Notes: a model not told the origin generated them from the letters alone. Positions 1 through 12,185 are shown, counted from the first letter of the stretch. The stretch is 64,000 nucleotides of DNA from Plectrocnemia conspersa (GCA_009617715.1 VTFK01000273.1:62001-126000), one strand, 5' to 3'. Numbers and translations are program-made.

Positions 1-162
1 TTCCAGGCACAGTATAATATTGAACCTTAATCGAATGTTATCTTCTGCAATTTGAATATTATATAAACATACATATATCAGTCCAAAAGTTCGAATGGCA
101 ATCAAATAAGTAACCCTAGGTTCAATAGTTAATTTACATAATTTATGTTTAAGTTAACTCAC

Positions 163-475
163 TTCCGCTTTGGCGATTCGTCATCCGTCAACAGATGATC
201 TGAAGACCGACCCCTGAGCGTTGGTGGTCCAGGGGTACCGGAAGTTTCCCGAACTTCTGGTTCGCTCCTGGCGCCCTTCCTTCTAAATAGTCGCAAACGA
301 CGCAACCCCCATAGGAAGCGACGTTTTTTAGTGTCTATAAAAACAACAACAATTTAAAATCTTGTAACACTATATAGCACACTTGGAGAAAGGATATATT
401 ACCATTTTTTTCTGTGTCTACCGAGTCTAACGTTAATGGAACACCTTCTCCGCTCCCTTGCACCATGGCAGCCAT
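163..475 (-). CDS. N-terminal two exons of an unrecognised minus-strand gene (partial, runs off the left edge)
   Basis: Two exons on the minus strand join in frame. Exon 1 covers 487-403 after a good acceptor (ttactttcag); its coding part starts at the ATG at 475, which directly follows an in-frame TAG, so the start is well fixed. It ends at 403 before gtaata. A 68-nt intron (402-335) ends in ttttatag, and exon 2 runs 334-163 before a strong donor, gtgagt. The 81 codons begin MAAMVQGSGEGVPLTLDSVD, followed by a basic stretch (KKRRFLWGLRRLRLFRRKG at about 27-45) and a polar Ser/Pro/Thr part ending near TDDESPKRK. There is no signal peptide; the N-terminus looks cytosolic and partly disordered, and the basic aromatic patch could bind membrane or be a nuclear signal (inference). 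The first exon's acceptor shows that an untranslated exon lies upstream, at higher coordinates. I do not recognise the family. The rest of the gene lies left of the window. Confidence 0.62.
335..402 (-). other. 68-nt intron of the left-edge gene
   Basis: On the minus strand it starts gtaata and ends ttgtttttatag, a normal short insect-type intron. It splits codon 25 after its first base, and removing it keeps the frame open on both sides. Confidence 0.6.
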
Positions 476-487
476 CTATCTGCTCAT

Positions 488-2045
488 CTGAAAGTAAAAA
501 AATAATAATTTAGACGAGGGCGCAAATACAGAAATGATTTGATTAATTGGAGTTCATAATACACATCTCTAAGTATATTAAAGCACTTAGAAATAAAGGG
601 AATAAATTAGAATTTTTCCATAAAGTTGGAAACTTGACAAAGACATTATCTCGACGACGGCTTTGTAAGTTTCGCTAGCATAATAACTGCTTTATTCAAT
701 TATTTGTTTGCTCTCTCTCTCTCTCTCTCTCGAGCATTTTCATGGTAACCTGTATTCATGGAGTAATGTGACTGTACATACTTAAGGGGTGTAAATATTT
801 AAAGTTCTGTTGCTGTATGGTACATATATACAGCGTCTCTTGGGTGAAATAGTGACCCTGGCGGGATACGATTTGGCAATAGCCCTCGTTTTATTCTGCC
901 ATGCGCTTTTACTCCGTGACCTTTCGCCATATTCCAAAGCATGTTACTACTACCAAGGTTCAATAATTCATAACTATTCTACATAGTACAATTTCTACTC
1001 TCTTCGGGAGAGCGTATGACAAGACACGAGAATAATATTGTGATCGTGAGATTTTTTTTTGCATCATGTTTCGTTTAGAAACATGTGTATGTATATTTTC
1101 TTTGACGCGTCAACCATAAACCATAGTTATCTTTATCTGATATTCTATTTCTGTGATGAATATACAATAGAATCATAATAAAGATACTTACAAAATAACA
1201 ACCTGGAAAAAACAAATACTATATTAGGATATGTGTTATTCAAGCTGCATAAAAATAATATACAATAAAAGAGATTTATCCTAAATTTCGGTTGTTTCAT
1301 ATGCAGTGGCCGATTATTTTAGTGCGATATATTTTTATACTACAATTTTATTCAAAATATGCTTCATTTACAGAAATATTTTTTTGACGATTTAAATATG
1401 ATCTTCATTTTTAGGGGTTGTGAATTCATCAATGGCTTGTATATTATCACTCGTTAAATAAGTCTACATGTTTAAAAATTCTGCAGTGGAAGGGTCGGGG
1501 AATACGAGGGATGGGTCAAAATTTCCAATCCTAGTTCGTTTACTTTTGCAACGGTAAGTGTCAGTTCTCACAATAGATTCTATGCATGGTTTCAAATTTC
1601 CTTCAATATAATGCTGCAATAGTTTATTGTTTAATCGATGAATAATTAGAGTACCATTCTGACACCATATTTTTTCGGGTGGAAAATCGTCTTTGGAGCA
1701 TGTTTTAGACCTTTTTTTCTGTCTAACTATAGTCCTGATTTCTTATGGTTATCGTAAAAATCCATTTTCCATCGCTGGTTATGATTCTATGTTACCAAAA
1801 ACTAGCGAATGTGCGTACCCATTTGTGCATTTTTTCACATTTCCAATCGCATCCAATATTGTAGTTGAGTGTCCGAATAGTTATTTGTAGACATAGCAAT
1901 GTTTCTCAATCTTCCTTCATCGTTAGCAAATTGATGTCTTCCGTGGGGTTCATTTTCAAGATATTATCGCCAGTAAGAAATTTCTCATATTAACGCTTTA
2001 CAGTTTTCGGACTAACAGTACTTTCACCGAATCACAAATTATTTT
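488..2045. other. Non-coding, AT-rich; probable upstream intron or promoter side of the left-edge gene
   Basis: No frame reads like a conserved protein. The stretch holds a (CT)10 run at 711-730, which is GAGAGA on the minus strand and so a possible GAGA-factor site for the left-edge gene (inference). Otherwise I see nothing. Confidence 0.4.
711..730. repeat. (CT)10 microsatellite
   Basis: Ten uninterrupted CT units. On the minus strand, the direction of the neighbouring gene, this is a GA tract of the kind bound by GAGA-type factors in insects. Confidence 0.9.
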
Positions 2046-2232
2046 ACAATAGAATCCCCCATAAACGCAGTAAATTGGGGACGTGCTATTTGGGTGCGTG
2101 TAGTTGGGGGACTAGAAAATATTTTTGCAATACGTACGAATCAGGCGCGTGTGGTGGGATATCCTCGCCTTGGCTCGTTCACATATAAATAGCACATCCC
2201 CAATTTACCATGTTATTGGGGGGGTCTACTAT
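2046..2232. mobile_element. Short inverted-repeat element (MITE-like)
   Basis: The two ends are imperfect inverted repeats of about 45 bp. The best-matched inner parts are taaattggggacgtgctatt at 2071-2090 and the complement of aaatagcacatccccaattt at 2188-2207. Outside these, a run of Cs on the left pairs with a run of Gs on the right (TAGAATCCCCC against TAGACCCCCCC in complement). The 187-bp size and the lack of coding capacity fit a miniature inverted-repeat transposable element. I could not define a target duplication, so the superfamily is unknown. Confidence 0.6.
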
Positions 2233-2274
2233 ACATAAAAACAAAAAAGTCTGACCGCAAATAAGAAAAAAAAA

Positions 2275-2308
2275 TTACTGATGAAAAAAAAATTTTTTTT
2301 TTAATCAG
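2275..2308. repeat. A/T palindrome
   Basis: ACTGAT followed by about nine A and about ten T bases and then ATCAGT forms an almost perfect palindrome able to extrude as a cruciform. No gene is attached to it. Confidence 0.6.
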
Positions 2309-4360
2309 TCCGTTTTTGAATTAGTAAACATCGGTCCCTTGATATGAAACAACCTTATAATTTCATTAAAAAATAATATCAACAAGAATGTCACTTTTTC
2401 ATAGCTGAAGTTTTTAAGATACAAAATTTAGAAAATTTTGCTGCTTTTATAATCACTTATAATGCGCAGAATTTTATAAGAAAATTTAAAAAATCTGATA
2501 CCTTAGATAGACTGTTAAAAAAATACATAGTACATTTTAAAGTAAGGCTGAGTTTTAGATTCAACATAATAATTATGATTTTTAAAGTATTAATGATATT
2601 TTTGGCATTTAAATCCATTAGAAAATATCAAAATTTTGTATTGATTCCAATGCTTTAGTTATTTTAATGCTAAAATTTGAAAATATAAGTTAGAGTAGGT
2701 TTTTTTTATTTATATAAATAGTATGTTTGACTAAAATTATTTTTTACCACAAAAAATCAGCAAACCGGTTTAAATATGTAAAATTATAAGGTAATATGAG
2801 ATCAATGTTATTTTGTGATAGTAAATTTTAGCATTTAAATTATTGTTGTTGTGGGTTATTTAAAAATAATTAAATATAATTAAAAACGCAATTTTATTTC
2901 AATGTACTCAATATGTTTTATGTGTAGTCAGTCATGAAAATGTAAATATTTCGGTTTCTTATATTTATAATTTTTCGTTATATTTTTAGGTGCAATAATT
3001 AAAATGTAGCAATTTAAAAAAATTGTCAGAAGTATTTTGTCAGTGCTAGTTATATATTACAACATCGATAGCTTATTTATGGTTGAGAAAGTCGGTCTTC
3101 CACGTATCAAATACTTTTATGGTATTATAATTCAATTCAATTCAAATAAATTGACAAAACGTTAGCTATCCATAAATTTTGCTGCCTCATTATCATATTT
3201 ATAGCCTGTCAATACACTATTAGCCATAAAGTCGTCAACGAGTTTGCTATATGGGTAAATTGGTCATCTGATTACAAAATTATGGTCGTTTGCCTTTCAA
3301 ATCGCAACATAAACTTACGTTTACGACCAATTCGTTAAGTTAAAAAAATCTAATTCTGCACGACTTCATTTGCTCTAATCGTCCGATAAGATAAAGAGCG
3401 GAACACAACACACAATTTGGCAAAGATAACGATAACTGCCAGCTCATTAATTAGACCATAATTTGATAATTAGCTCAAAGGAGCGTGTCGCTCTTTATTT
3501 ATACGAGGAATTGTGTGTAACTGTGCCATGAGACTCGCATTGTCCATGTTCCGAATTTTCACTATCGTTCCAGATTTTTTTACACACTTCTTATTAATTA
3601 AAAAATGAGATATCGTGACTGTAATTTATGTATGTGCACACAATGTGTATGGCGATTTTTTAACGCCATGATCACAAAACACAATTATGCGTGTTACCGA
3701 TTTATGTTGCCAAAGGAGATATTGCTCGTTGGAGTGGAGATAATAAAAAACAATATTGAGGCGCAGTGTGCTGGAAAACAAAGAAAACACACTTGTATGA
3801 GAAAGGGGAGTGACTAGTGTGGAACCTTGAAAAGGTATCTACAAGCTTTCCTTGAAGGGTCGAACGAAATTTGGTCACGAGCGATTGGCTGCAGGCCCAA
3901 CTGGGTCACGGTGGCTAAAACCGTAACTGGTTTTACGTGACAAACATTTGTTGGGTGGTTGGATTGTTTACCCACAACATTTGGATACCAAATGCATTAA
4001 TATATTTTTATATCAAAGCGATAATCCATCTAGTCCGTTTACTTTTACTTGTGATTTGAACATTTAAATACATAAAAACCACTCGATCATAAAATTAATT
4101 ATGTTAAATAGATTTATTGACATATTTAGCTAGACCAGGTCTCATGTGTAGATCTCGGTCTTTTTAAATGTCGTCTCGCTCCGCTTGGTGCGAATTCGGA
4201 TCTTTAATGAGTTCCGAGACGAAAGCGAAGTGGTAGAAAAGTCACGTGTCACCCGTGGAAGTTGTTTATTATAATATTTGAGAATAAATCATTGGATGTT
4301 TTTTGGATCAAAATGGATGATAATGAGGAATACACGAAATTCAGTGAAAGAGCTATTTAA
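2309..4360. other. Intergenic, AT-rich, no gene seen
   Basis: All frames are short and low in complexity. A CG-containing stretch at 4160-4260 has short internal complementarity (cgctccgctt against gaaagcgaag) and lies just before the hAT fragment, so it may be part of that element. Nothing else is recognisable. Confidence 0.4.
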
Positions 4361-4540
4361 AGATTACTAACATTCAAAATAACCTATCTTTGTGAAAAAA
4401 CATTCTCGAAAATGGTGTCAATAAAAATCAAAAATAGAAATCGCATTAAATTATTGCCTCTTCGAGTTGCATCATCTACAGATATGCCTAGAATTGACGA
4501 ACTAGTTATTAATGATAAAATAATGTATCTGATGTGTTAA
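4361..4540 (+). pseudogene. Fragment of a hAT transposase, C-terminal dimerisation region
   Basis: A 59-codon open stretch ends at TAA 4538-4540 and contains YLCEKTFSKMVSIKIKNRNR, then LPLRVASSTDMPRIDELV. This is the end of the hAT C-terminal dimerisation domain as found in ZBED5-like and Charlie-type transposases, whose consensus reads roughly CE..FS.M..IKTK.RNRL followed by LR.A.S...PRID.LV. An in-frame TAA at 4358-4360 cuts it off from a short upstream open piece, and I see no catalytic Asp or Glu blocks, so it is a dead remnant. The AT-rich sequence downstream recurs at 42.25 kb and is probably the 3' end of the same element. Confidence 0.7.
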
Positions 4541-4614
4541 GAGGATATTGATTGATATTGTAAAAAATAAGTTGATCGTTTGATATTTATTTTAATATTT
4601 TTATAAATATAGTA

Positions 4615-4845
4615 CTTTTACTTCAAACTTAACCGTGATTTGATTTTGAATTTTTAAATGTAATATATTGTATTTTTAAATATGTATATTTTCTATGTAA
4701 ATATATTTTTTATGTATGTACATTTATATCTATTGTATGTACTATATATTTTGTATCACTACATAAAAAAAATATTTTATTAATTTTTAAAATGTTTTTA
4801 ATTACATTTTTTTAATAATATATCATACGTGTAACATTATCGACC
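4615..4845 (+). repeat. Dispersed repeat, copy A (3' end of a hAT-like element)
   Basis: The block starts cttaaccgtgattt and ends taatatatcatacgtgtaa. It is about 85 per cent alike by eye to 42248-42508 apart from the AT expansion there. It follows the hAT transposase fragment in the same orientation, so it is likely the 3' non-coding part of that element. Confidence 0.7.
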
Positions 4846-5128
4846 TCTGCATAAACTCGCCGAAGTATGCCGATACGCTGCAGTTTACCAATAATAACCG
4901 TTATTGCAGCGCAGGTAGAATCAAAAACGGCACACAATCGTATTTTCATGCGAAGTATACGACTTTCTTATTGTGACTCGGCCCTAGCAAGCGCGAATGT
5001 ATGTGTAAAAAATTGGAAGCCGTGGCGTACGCGGTTTTAGCTACATTACTATAATTAAATTAAGTTATTGGGATTTTTTATGTCTGTAAAAAACCTTTAA
5101 AATTAAATAATGTTTTTTTTGGATTTAT

Positions 5129-5332
5129 TTAAAGCAAGTGTTCAAAAGTTCGACCACCACACATGATACACAAACAGCATCTCTTTAAGAAATTTAATTT
5201 TAATGATCTGAGAGCACGACGTTTATTTAAGACAGTCGCTACTGCAGCATGCAGATTTTGTCGAACGTCTTGTTCGGTTGCGTTCTCCTTCTCATATACC
5301 AATGATATGAAGTAGCTCCAAAAAAAGAGCAA
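5129..5332 (-). pseudogene. Tc1/IS630-type transposase, C-terminal remnant
   Basis: The translated minus strand reads LFFWSYFISLVYEKENATEQ, later LRSLKLNFLKRCCLCIMCGG, and ends RTFEHLL-stop. This is the C-terminus common to insect IS630/Tc1/mariner-class transposases, where an LxxWGYLK..VY block is followed by ..DLR.RI..A...I and a final GGHFEHLL. The part with the catalytic residues is missing, so this is an isolated tail. It is distinct from the mariner fragment at 5.9 kb, because mariner proteins end differently. Confidence 0.65.
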
Positions 5333-5853
5333 GTACTTCTGACTATTAAGTTTTGGCCTTTACATTAAAAAATCTGTGATTTGAGTGAAATATGATATTT
5401 TTTTATTAAAATAATATTTTTGTTGTAGTGGTGATATGATAAAGTTTGCTGCTAAATTTGTGTGATTTTTGCTAGCATATGCTATATTTTTAAAGTAGTT
5501 TCTATCATTTTTCATGGTTTGACACATATTCAATATATACATTTGATTTTATATTTTGCCACAAAAATTATATAACCTTTAGTTTATGTAGGTATTTTCT
5601 TTAATTCATGCTATTTAGCTAGTAATTTAATACAACCTTGTTAACGAAAAAAAAATACTTTCATAAACATATTTAAGTATTTGCGACAAATAAACGTTGT
5701 GAAGTGTATTTCCTGTAAAATTTACAAAAAAAACTTGGTAGTTTTTTTTTTTAATTTTTTTACAATTTATTCAATATATACCAATAAGCTATTTTTATCT
5801 ATTAGATAATTTTAATTTTAACATTCTTCCAATTATTATTATAAGTCAATTTA

Positions 5854-6125
5854 TTAATCCCATCCCGATAAAAATATTACTTTGTATTGTGTGATAAATT
5901 CCACATGTGATCTGACATTATCGTGGTGGAAAAAATGCCCTTTCAGTTCAATCAATACCATGACATAATTATCCAAATGTTGACCGTATTTTCGATTTTT
6001 AAAGTTCACACAAAGCGCACAAACTATTTTCTGGTGCTCATCCGGTTTATGTTTGGGTTGCTGTTCCAAGGGCTAAATTTATGAGATAAATTTCCGGAAT
6101 GAAACTTGTCGAACCAAAAACGAAA
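5854..6125 (-). pseudogene. mariner transposase remnant with the second catalytic Asp region
   Basis: The minus-strand frame (5854-6069) contains KPDEHQKIV, then YGQHLDNYVMVL, then KGHFFHHDNVRSHVEFIT and GWD. In mariner transposases these correspond to the KPxxHQKKVM block, the YxxQLDNLK block, and the DNARPH motif carrying the second catalytic Asp followed by ..LGWE. Segments between them are missing compared with the usual 340-350 aa protein, and the flanks are broken, so it cannot be active. Upstream sequence to about 6125 may belong to the same copy. Confidence 0.72.
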
Positions 6126-9100
6126 CATTCGAGTTTTTACCACATTTTACATACACAAAACATTAAACTTTATTACATATATATTAATTGAAATATCGTT
6201 CATGGTTATTATTAATTTTTAATTTGGGGTTGTTGCACGACCGAAAACAAAATTAAACAGACCTAAAGTTGTTTAGAGAGCGTATCTTTTGTTATGACTA
6301 AAAACCGACTATAAAACAAGATATGACCATTTACACTTTCTGCGAAAAATAGCCGTTTTAACAGCGATATTTCGTATAATAGTATATCGCAATCAATCAA
6401 GAAATTAGAGCACAATTTTAAAGCGATTCTAGCGTCAATTTTTTTTTGAAATATACTACTTATAATCAATCATGAGAATAATATTTTGAATATTTTGTCA
6501 GAGCAAAAATGTTAAAATGTATTTTATCGTTGTGAAAACAATGTTAAAATAAATAGTAATCATTAGAAGCTCAACAACTTATCAAGTCTAAACCGTCTCA
6601 GTTCGTATCTCCATGGTCCGGCGATGGCAAATTAAGCAGTTCTTTGTGAAATTCGGTATGGAATAAACGAGAATCGTGTAGTTCCGACGCGTAAAATCGA
6701 GATACGCACGAAGTGCGATCAGATTGCGCTAAAAATCGATGGAAATTACCATTTTTGTGTTCCTTAATCGCTATGGACGCAGTGGGTACACAACGTTGAA
6801 ATTTTGCGTGAATCGTGTAAAAATAAACACATAAAAGTTTTATAGAATGACGAATAAAACAAGTTTAGGGTTAACGTACACGTGTAGTAAAATTACGTCT
6901 CGGACGAGCGTTTATGTGTAGCTTTTTCAGGATCGGTATGTTTAGGAGCGATTTGGTTTTTCGACCCTCTGTGTATTTCGATATAAACGTTTAGCGAGGA
7001 GCGGACAGAATTCCAAACGATCCGTTCAATCGTTTTAGAATCTGGGAGCAGATAAAATAAATGAATGGCTTTGGAGTCTTGTAAATCAACATTATATATT
7101 ATTAATAGAACAGGGGACAAATGGGAATTATTGAAATATAGGTATTTAAATAATGATTGAAATCTGTATTAATTCCTGAACTATTGAAACAGGCTTTCGC
7201 TAAAGTAGAAGCTTTAAAGGTGCGATTGTTTTTCAATTTGCCTCGGGTGACCATCATTATTCGATGGAGACGAATCACCGAATCAACGGACTGCAATTAA
7301 TCATCACCAATCGAATCATTGACGACTACAGTGAAGACTCTCGAGCTGATGATCGCCCAACGGACTCTCAAGACTTTCTAATGCGACACCGCCGCATTAG
7401 CATTAAATTATATATTTTGTATAATAAATTGTTATCAGCTCTTCTGGCGTCTAACTGGCTGCAAAAGTAACACATTATTATTAAGTGTTAAATAACAGAG
7501 AACATACATATATGAAAAAAATACAGCAAATTTGATATACAAATCTAGTTATCTATTCTTTGTGGGGAAAATCACAGAAGCTTTCAAAATACGTATAGTG
7601 AATAGTGGCTTTGTGGGTGAAAGACTCAATCTAGACTGCTTTTTATCTCGCAAACAGTCGTATTATTGGATATATATATTCTTTGATTTAATTTTCAAAA
7701 AAATTGTTAAAATGTTAATGACCTATATTTCTTAGTTTATAAATAGTATTCATGATAACGCGATTTATTAGAATTATAAATATATAATGTAAATATGTAC
7801 TTTGCTTAATAAATTCATAGCAAATAAATGTTATGTCAGTTAATAGATGTTTGTTATTGTCATTGATTAAATAAACATATGTATTTTGATTGCACTTAGC
7901 TTGGCATCAACATTTGTACTATCAAAATACATTTACACTGATAATATTATACAAATAAATTTCATTGATATATTATATAAATAAATATTAAATCAAATTT
8001 TATTTGAATCAATTAAATTTATGTTCGCTTTCACTATCTCGGAAGCCGTAAAACTATTTGCCAAGTTTGAAGGCAACTGATGAAACAATGTTTTATTAGA
8101 TAACTACTGTGAGATTTAATGATTTAACTTAATTACGCTATTATGAGATTTATTAAAGATTGTATGTTTCAAAATATCAATATTAAATATTTTATTATTA
8201 TTATTTTAGATTCATGCATTAACAGTTATTTAAATTCACATCCGCATATAAGCTACATATGGCACACCAGTGCCACATATGATAATAAATCATACACAAT
8301 GATTTTATATATATATTTTTTTCAAAATACATAATTGCATTCGCAACATGAATGAGCGTAATAATTATTACGCGGGAAAATCTCGGCGCATTGTAAATTG
8401 TACCGTTAAACCATTGACAATGAACCACTACAGTTGATGTCAGTATAGAACCGAAAAAAACCACAGCAAATATAGCGAATTTCACATCCACGACGAGATG
8501 AGGTCAAATACTTCGGCCTTTACCTTGACAGAAGATTAACGTAGATCAAAGACATGAGGAGCAACCGACTTCACTTCAATTAAGCCACGTCTATTGTATC
8601 AATTAGGTCTCACATTTTCATCTATTGTCTATAAAATACTATAGTTTGCCCTATATTAGTAAAAGCAAATAAGATTAAATCCGTCCTACATGACGTTTTT
8701 ATATATATGTATAACTAAGTTTGTACCAGCCTGTGTTGTAACTCAATATTGCATTTTTTTAACCATCTGTCTTGCGAAGTGAAGAATAAAATATTCAGTT
8801 GGAAAAAATATAAAACTATCTCCAAGAAAAAGAGCTTTCACATTGATATAGAAGAACATAACAGCTTATGATTTACCAGCAATGTTGTCAAAGCAAAGTA
8901 AATGAATTGTTACATATAATTAGGCATAAGGAACAAGAAAATGTAAGGAAATAAAATTGTTTTTTATCCGTGGCAATATTTTTAGGTTTAAGAAAAAGCG
9001 TTCCAAGTAGGGTTTTTAATTATTCCTAGTTTTTAACTATTCAAGTACTGAATAAAAAATGGATGAAAACTTTAGAATATTTGAATATAATTGTAAATTT

Positions 9101-9339
9101 ATTATTTTACATACTTTTTGATCAGGGAGTATTTCCGAAAATGGCAATAGCAAATTTACACCGGATATATTAGGAGTGACTTTCGGCAAATATAAAGAAT
9201 GATTTGCTTCTGTATGTCGATCAATTATTAAAAATGGATAATAAATATAGATAAAAAGTCAATTTTTTCGAAACAAAATAAAGGCGCATAAAGGATTATG
9301 GATTTTGGAGCGGAACTAGTCACTCGGGTATATTGAGAG
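6126..9339. other. Intergenic, no gene seen
   Basis: AT-rich sequence with scattered short frames. A slightly GC-richer patch at 6590-6800 and an imperfect palindrome around 8258-8282 (catatggcac / gtgccacatatg) are the only structures noted. No protein family is recognisable. Confidence 0.4.
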
Positions 9340-9893
9340 AAAAAACGACTACTTGTATTGAACAAACATACAATTTGTTTTATTTTAAGATTTTTTCAAC
9401 TTTAATTTAAGATAATATAAACGTATATTCCATTGAGAATCCTAGTTCCAAGCTTTCCAAACTAATCAGAAATTATACAACTCACCATATACGTAAGCTT
9501 ATTTCCATAACTTATAACTAGCGTAAGTAAGTTCACAATTGACCGTCAAAGTTGAATATAAATCTCATTTTATAACATAATAATTTTTATATTATTAATT
9601 TGTATTTTTTAATATAAAAACCAATATTATGAGAAATAAATATTAATCTATTAATGAAATTACATTGAATTAAATAAATATTTTACAAAGTAGGAAAATT
9701 TAATTATTTACTAAAATAAGAATATAATTTTTTTCTAATCTCAATTCTTATTTGCCATACTATTATTTTTATGCAAAAATAAAAGTTACATCTAGATTTG
9801 ATATTGTTGTCTTTGCCGAAAACCATTATTTGTCATATTATTTTAATATTCCAGGGGGGAGGGGGGCAAAAGTTGACAAGTAGTCGTTTTTTT
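9340..9893. mobile_element. Candidate non-autonomous element bounded by a 17-bp inverted repeat
   Basis: AAAAAACGACTACTTGT at 9340-9356 is repeated as its exact reverse complement at 9876-9892, 520 bp apart. The interior is AT-rich and non-coding. Exact 17-bp inverted ends at this spacing suggest a MITE, but no target duplication is clear and the repeat could be fortuitous. Confidence 0.4.
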
Positions 9894-9959
9894 ATATTTC
9901 CATTTCATTATGATTCATAGTATTTCATTACATGATATACATTTTTCTGGTCAAATTCT

Positions 9960-10100
9960 AGGGGCCTTGATTAGAATCCACGTCAAAAGCAATAAAAGCG
10001 TGCCGTAGCCGTCGCAGTAGAAAAGCTCGGTTATCTAGCGTTCATATTAAAACTTTTAAACACTATTACGACATGCAATAAGTGAGAATCGAATGAAGCA
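9960..10100 (-). repeat. Dispersed repeat family R2, copy 1
   Basis: Read on the minus strand, this block contains a CGACGGC...GGCACG..TTTTATTGCTT core followed by TTGACGTG. The same block recurs at 20800-20965 on the plus strand, including the flanking aatatgaacgctagataac, with shorter matches at 20720-20760 and 21528-21565. Confidence 0.7.
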
Positions 10101-11850
10101 CTTTTTAAACCAAATGTTGACATTTTACATATATATTTCCTCATTTTACATAACTAAAGAAATCATTATTTTTTTGACTACTGAAAGATTTTGAATTTTG
10201 AAAATATTTTAGTAATGACATTAATGTCGGTTTCTTCGTTTATATAATTTATATTTAATTGCCCATTGATATTTTACGATTGTTTTAATAACAAATTTAA
10301 GGCCCCTTCGGTTGTCAATAATAAACGTGAGACAATTGTCAATAACCTTTTTTGGATTATCGAAAAATAAAATATCCCTAAATCGTTTTGCATTTTGCCG
10401 ATTCCCATGCGAAATTTATTATTATCGGAGCGGGTTTTTAGATCACCAAAGCAAAGATAAATCCGCCGGCCGGTTAATATAATAGCATCGCAAACAAATT
10501 GTTGGTAATCCAAATACTTTCGATCTTCCGAGAAAGTATGCATATTTTCAAGCACCTGGCATGAACACCTTCAGAAAGGTTTTTTATCTGAGTCTTATTT
10601 TATTACTTAAGCAAAAATAAAACTAAAAATTTGTAAACAATATATTCCCAGACCCTTATTAAAACTTTTCAATAAGTATGAATATTAGGCATGAACCCGC
10701 CTTTACTTATGCAGCGTTATAAAAATAACAGGCACTTTTTAAAAATATTCGTATAATTTTAATTTATGTAATAGAAAATGCTTCTTAAAATTTTTCAAAA
10801 CATGATAATTTTCGAATTTATTTTTTTCGAGAAGTTCTCGAGAAATAATTCTAGAGAAGAAACACTAATTAGTGGTAACAAAGAGAAAATACTAAAAGCA
10901 TTTAAAGTTAGAAATTTAAATACACTCAGTTAAAGCTTTGAAATATTTGCATGTGGCTCTAAATCAATACGAGCTTTGCCATTTTGTGTTTATATAATAC
11001 TTGAATTTGTGGTTGTTCTTATTCATAGTATCTAATATTTTACATTATTGGGATAATGTATTGTAGTTAAGCGGAATGTTTCACGGTATGATTATGTTTT
11101 ATATAACAACCAAAGTTACAGCATATGTTTTTATTTTGTGTTAAATATTTTTTTATAGTTTATGTTTATCATAATACCGTAAAATAGTGAGTTTGTCACT
11201 TAAAGGTTGAAAATGGCGGTTGCAGTAAAAATTTCATGAGCCCAATATAGCTTATTCATTAACTGTCAATGATGTTTAACGATTATACCCAATACTTTGT
11301 TGTTATTGCTTTTGATGTAAACACAGGACTTCTGAGAAGTGAGTGATCTTTTTATAGTGATAGAAAGTATAACAAAATTATCTAATAATACATTTTCGCG
11401 TGGGTTTATAATATAATATATAACCTAATAAAAGGCTACGGCATAGCTATTAACTTACTATTTTTAAACAGTTTTGGCTTGTTTGTCCGTCATAGTGAAA
11501 GACAGCCTCTCGTCCATATTATTTATTCCAATCAAGATGTGGATGTTTTATTTCAATGCATATTTAATTGTGTTACAATAATTATTATATATAATATTTA
11601 GTCTCAAAACTCAATGTGTAATGAACACGGGACAATCGTGTATGTACACAACAAAAATTACTGCCTCCGTGTGGGTTAAAATTGCAACATTGTAATACAT
11701 TTACAGCATTATTCGCACACATGATACTAATGGATTGAATCTAAGATTAGGCTATATTAGAGAGTATTGATGGGGTGCAAACTACAACGGGATACTACAA
11801 CATTTAAATCCTTTATCCAGTGTTAACATTCCTTCGTTCTCTGACACACA
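10101..11850. other. Intergenic, no gene seen
   Basis: Low-complexity AT-rich sequence. The 93-codon minus-strand frame at 10274-10555 has no recognisable domain and its composition follows the background. Confidence 0.4.
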
Positions 11851-12185
11851 TTCACTGCAAAAAATCTACCCGAGTTCATGGCAAACTCGGTGCAGTGTAA
11901 CAATGAACTCTGCGAAAACGCAGATCCATCTCAATCGGCCTCGGTTTGCGCTTGTGACCTTGGGACCCGCGAATCGATACCAAAGCGGGCGGGGGTCCAC
12001 AGGGTGGGACCCACAGGGATGCTGCAAAGATGTGGCGCGCGAGCCTGGGAAAAACGACTTCGCTGCTATATAGAATGGATGTTGTGATTTGTGACCGGTG
12101 TCTTACCGGTTTTAGTTTGACTGCCGCATAGAGATTTACCCTAAACGAAAGGTGAAATGTGAGGTGGATTAGTGGCGACAATGGA
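11851..12185. promoter_or_regulatory. GC-rich island with a hairpin; possible promoter or first exon
   Basis: About 300 bp rise far above the AT-rich surroundings and contain many CpGs. They hold two overlapping open frames of 69 codons (+) and about 100 codons (-), neither of a known family. At the left edge CACTGCA (11853-11859) pairs with TGCAGTG (11891-11897) and CCGAGTT (11870-11876) with AACTCGG (11884-11890), giving a two-part stem. The 3' arms are contiguous and the 5' arms are 10 nt apart. A promoter, an untranslated first exon or a remnant of a GC-rich mobile element are all possible. Confidence 0.35.
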
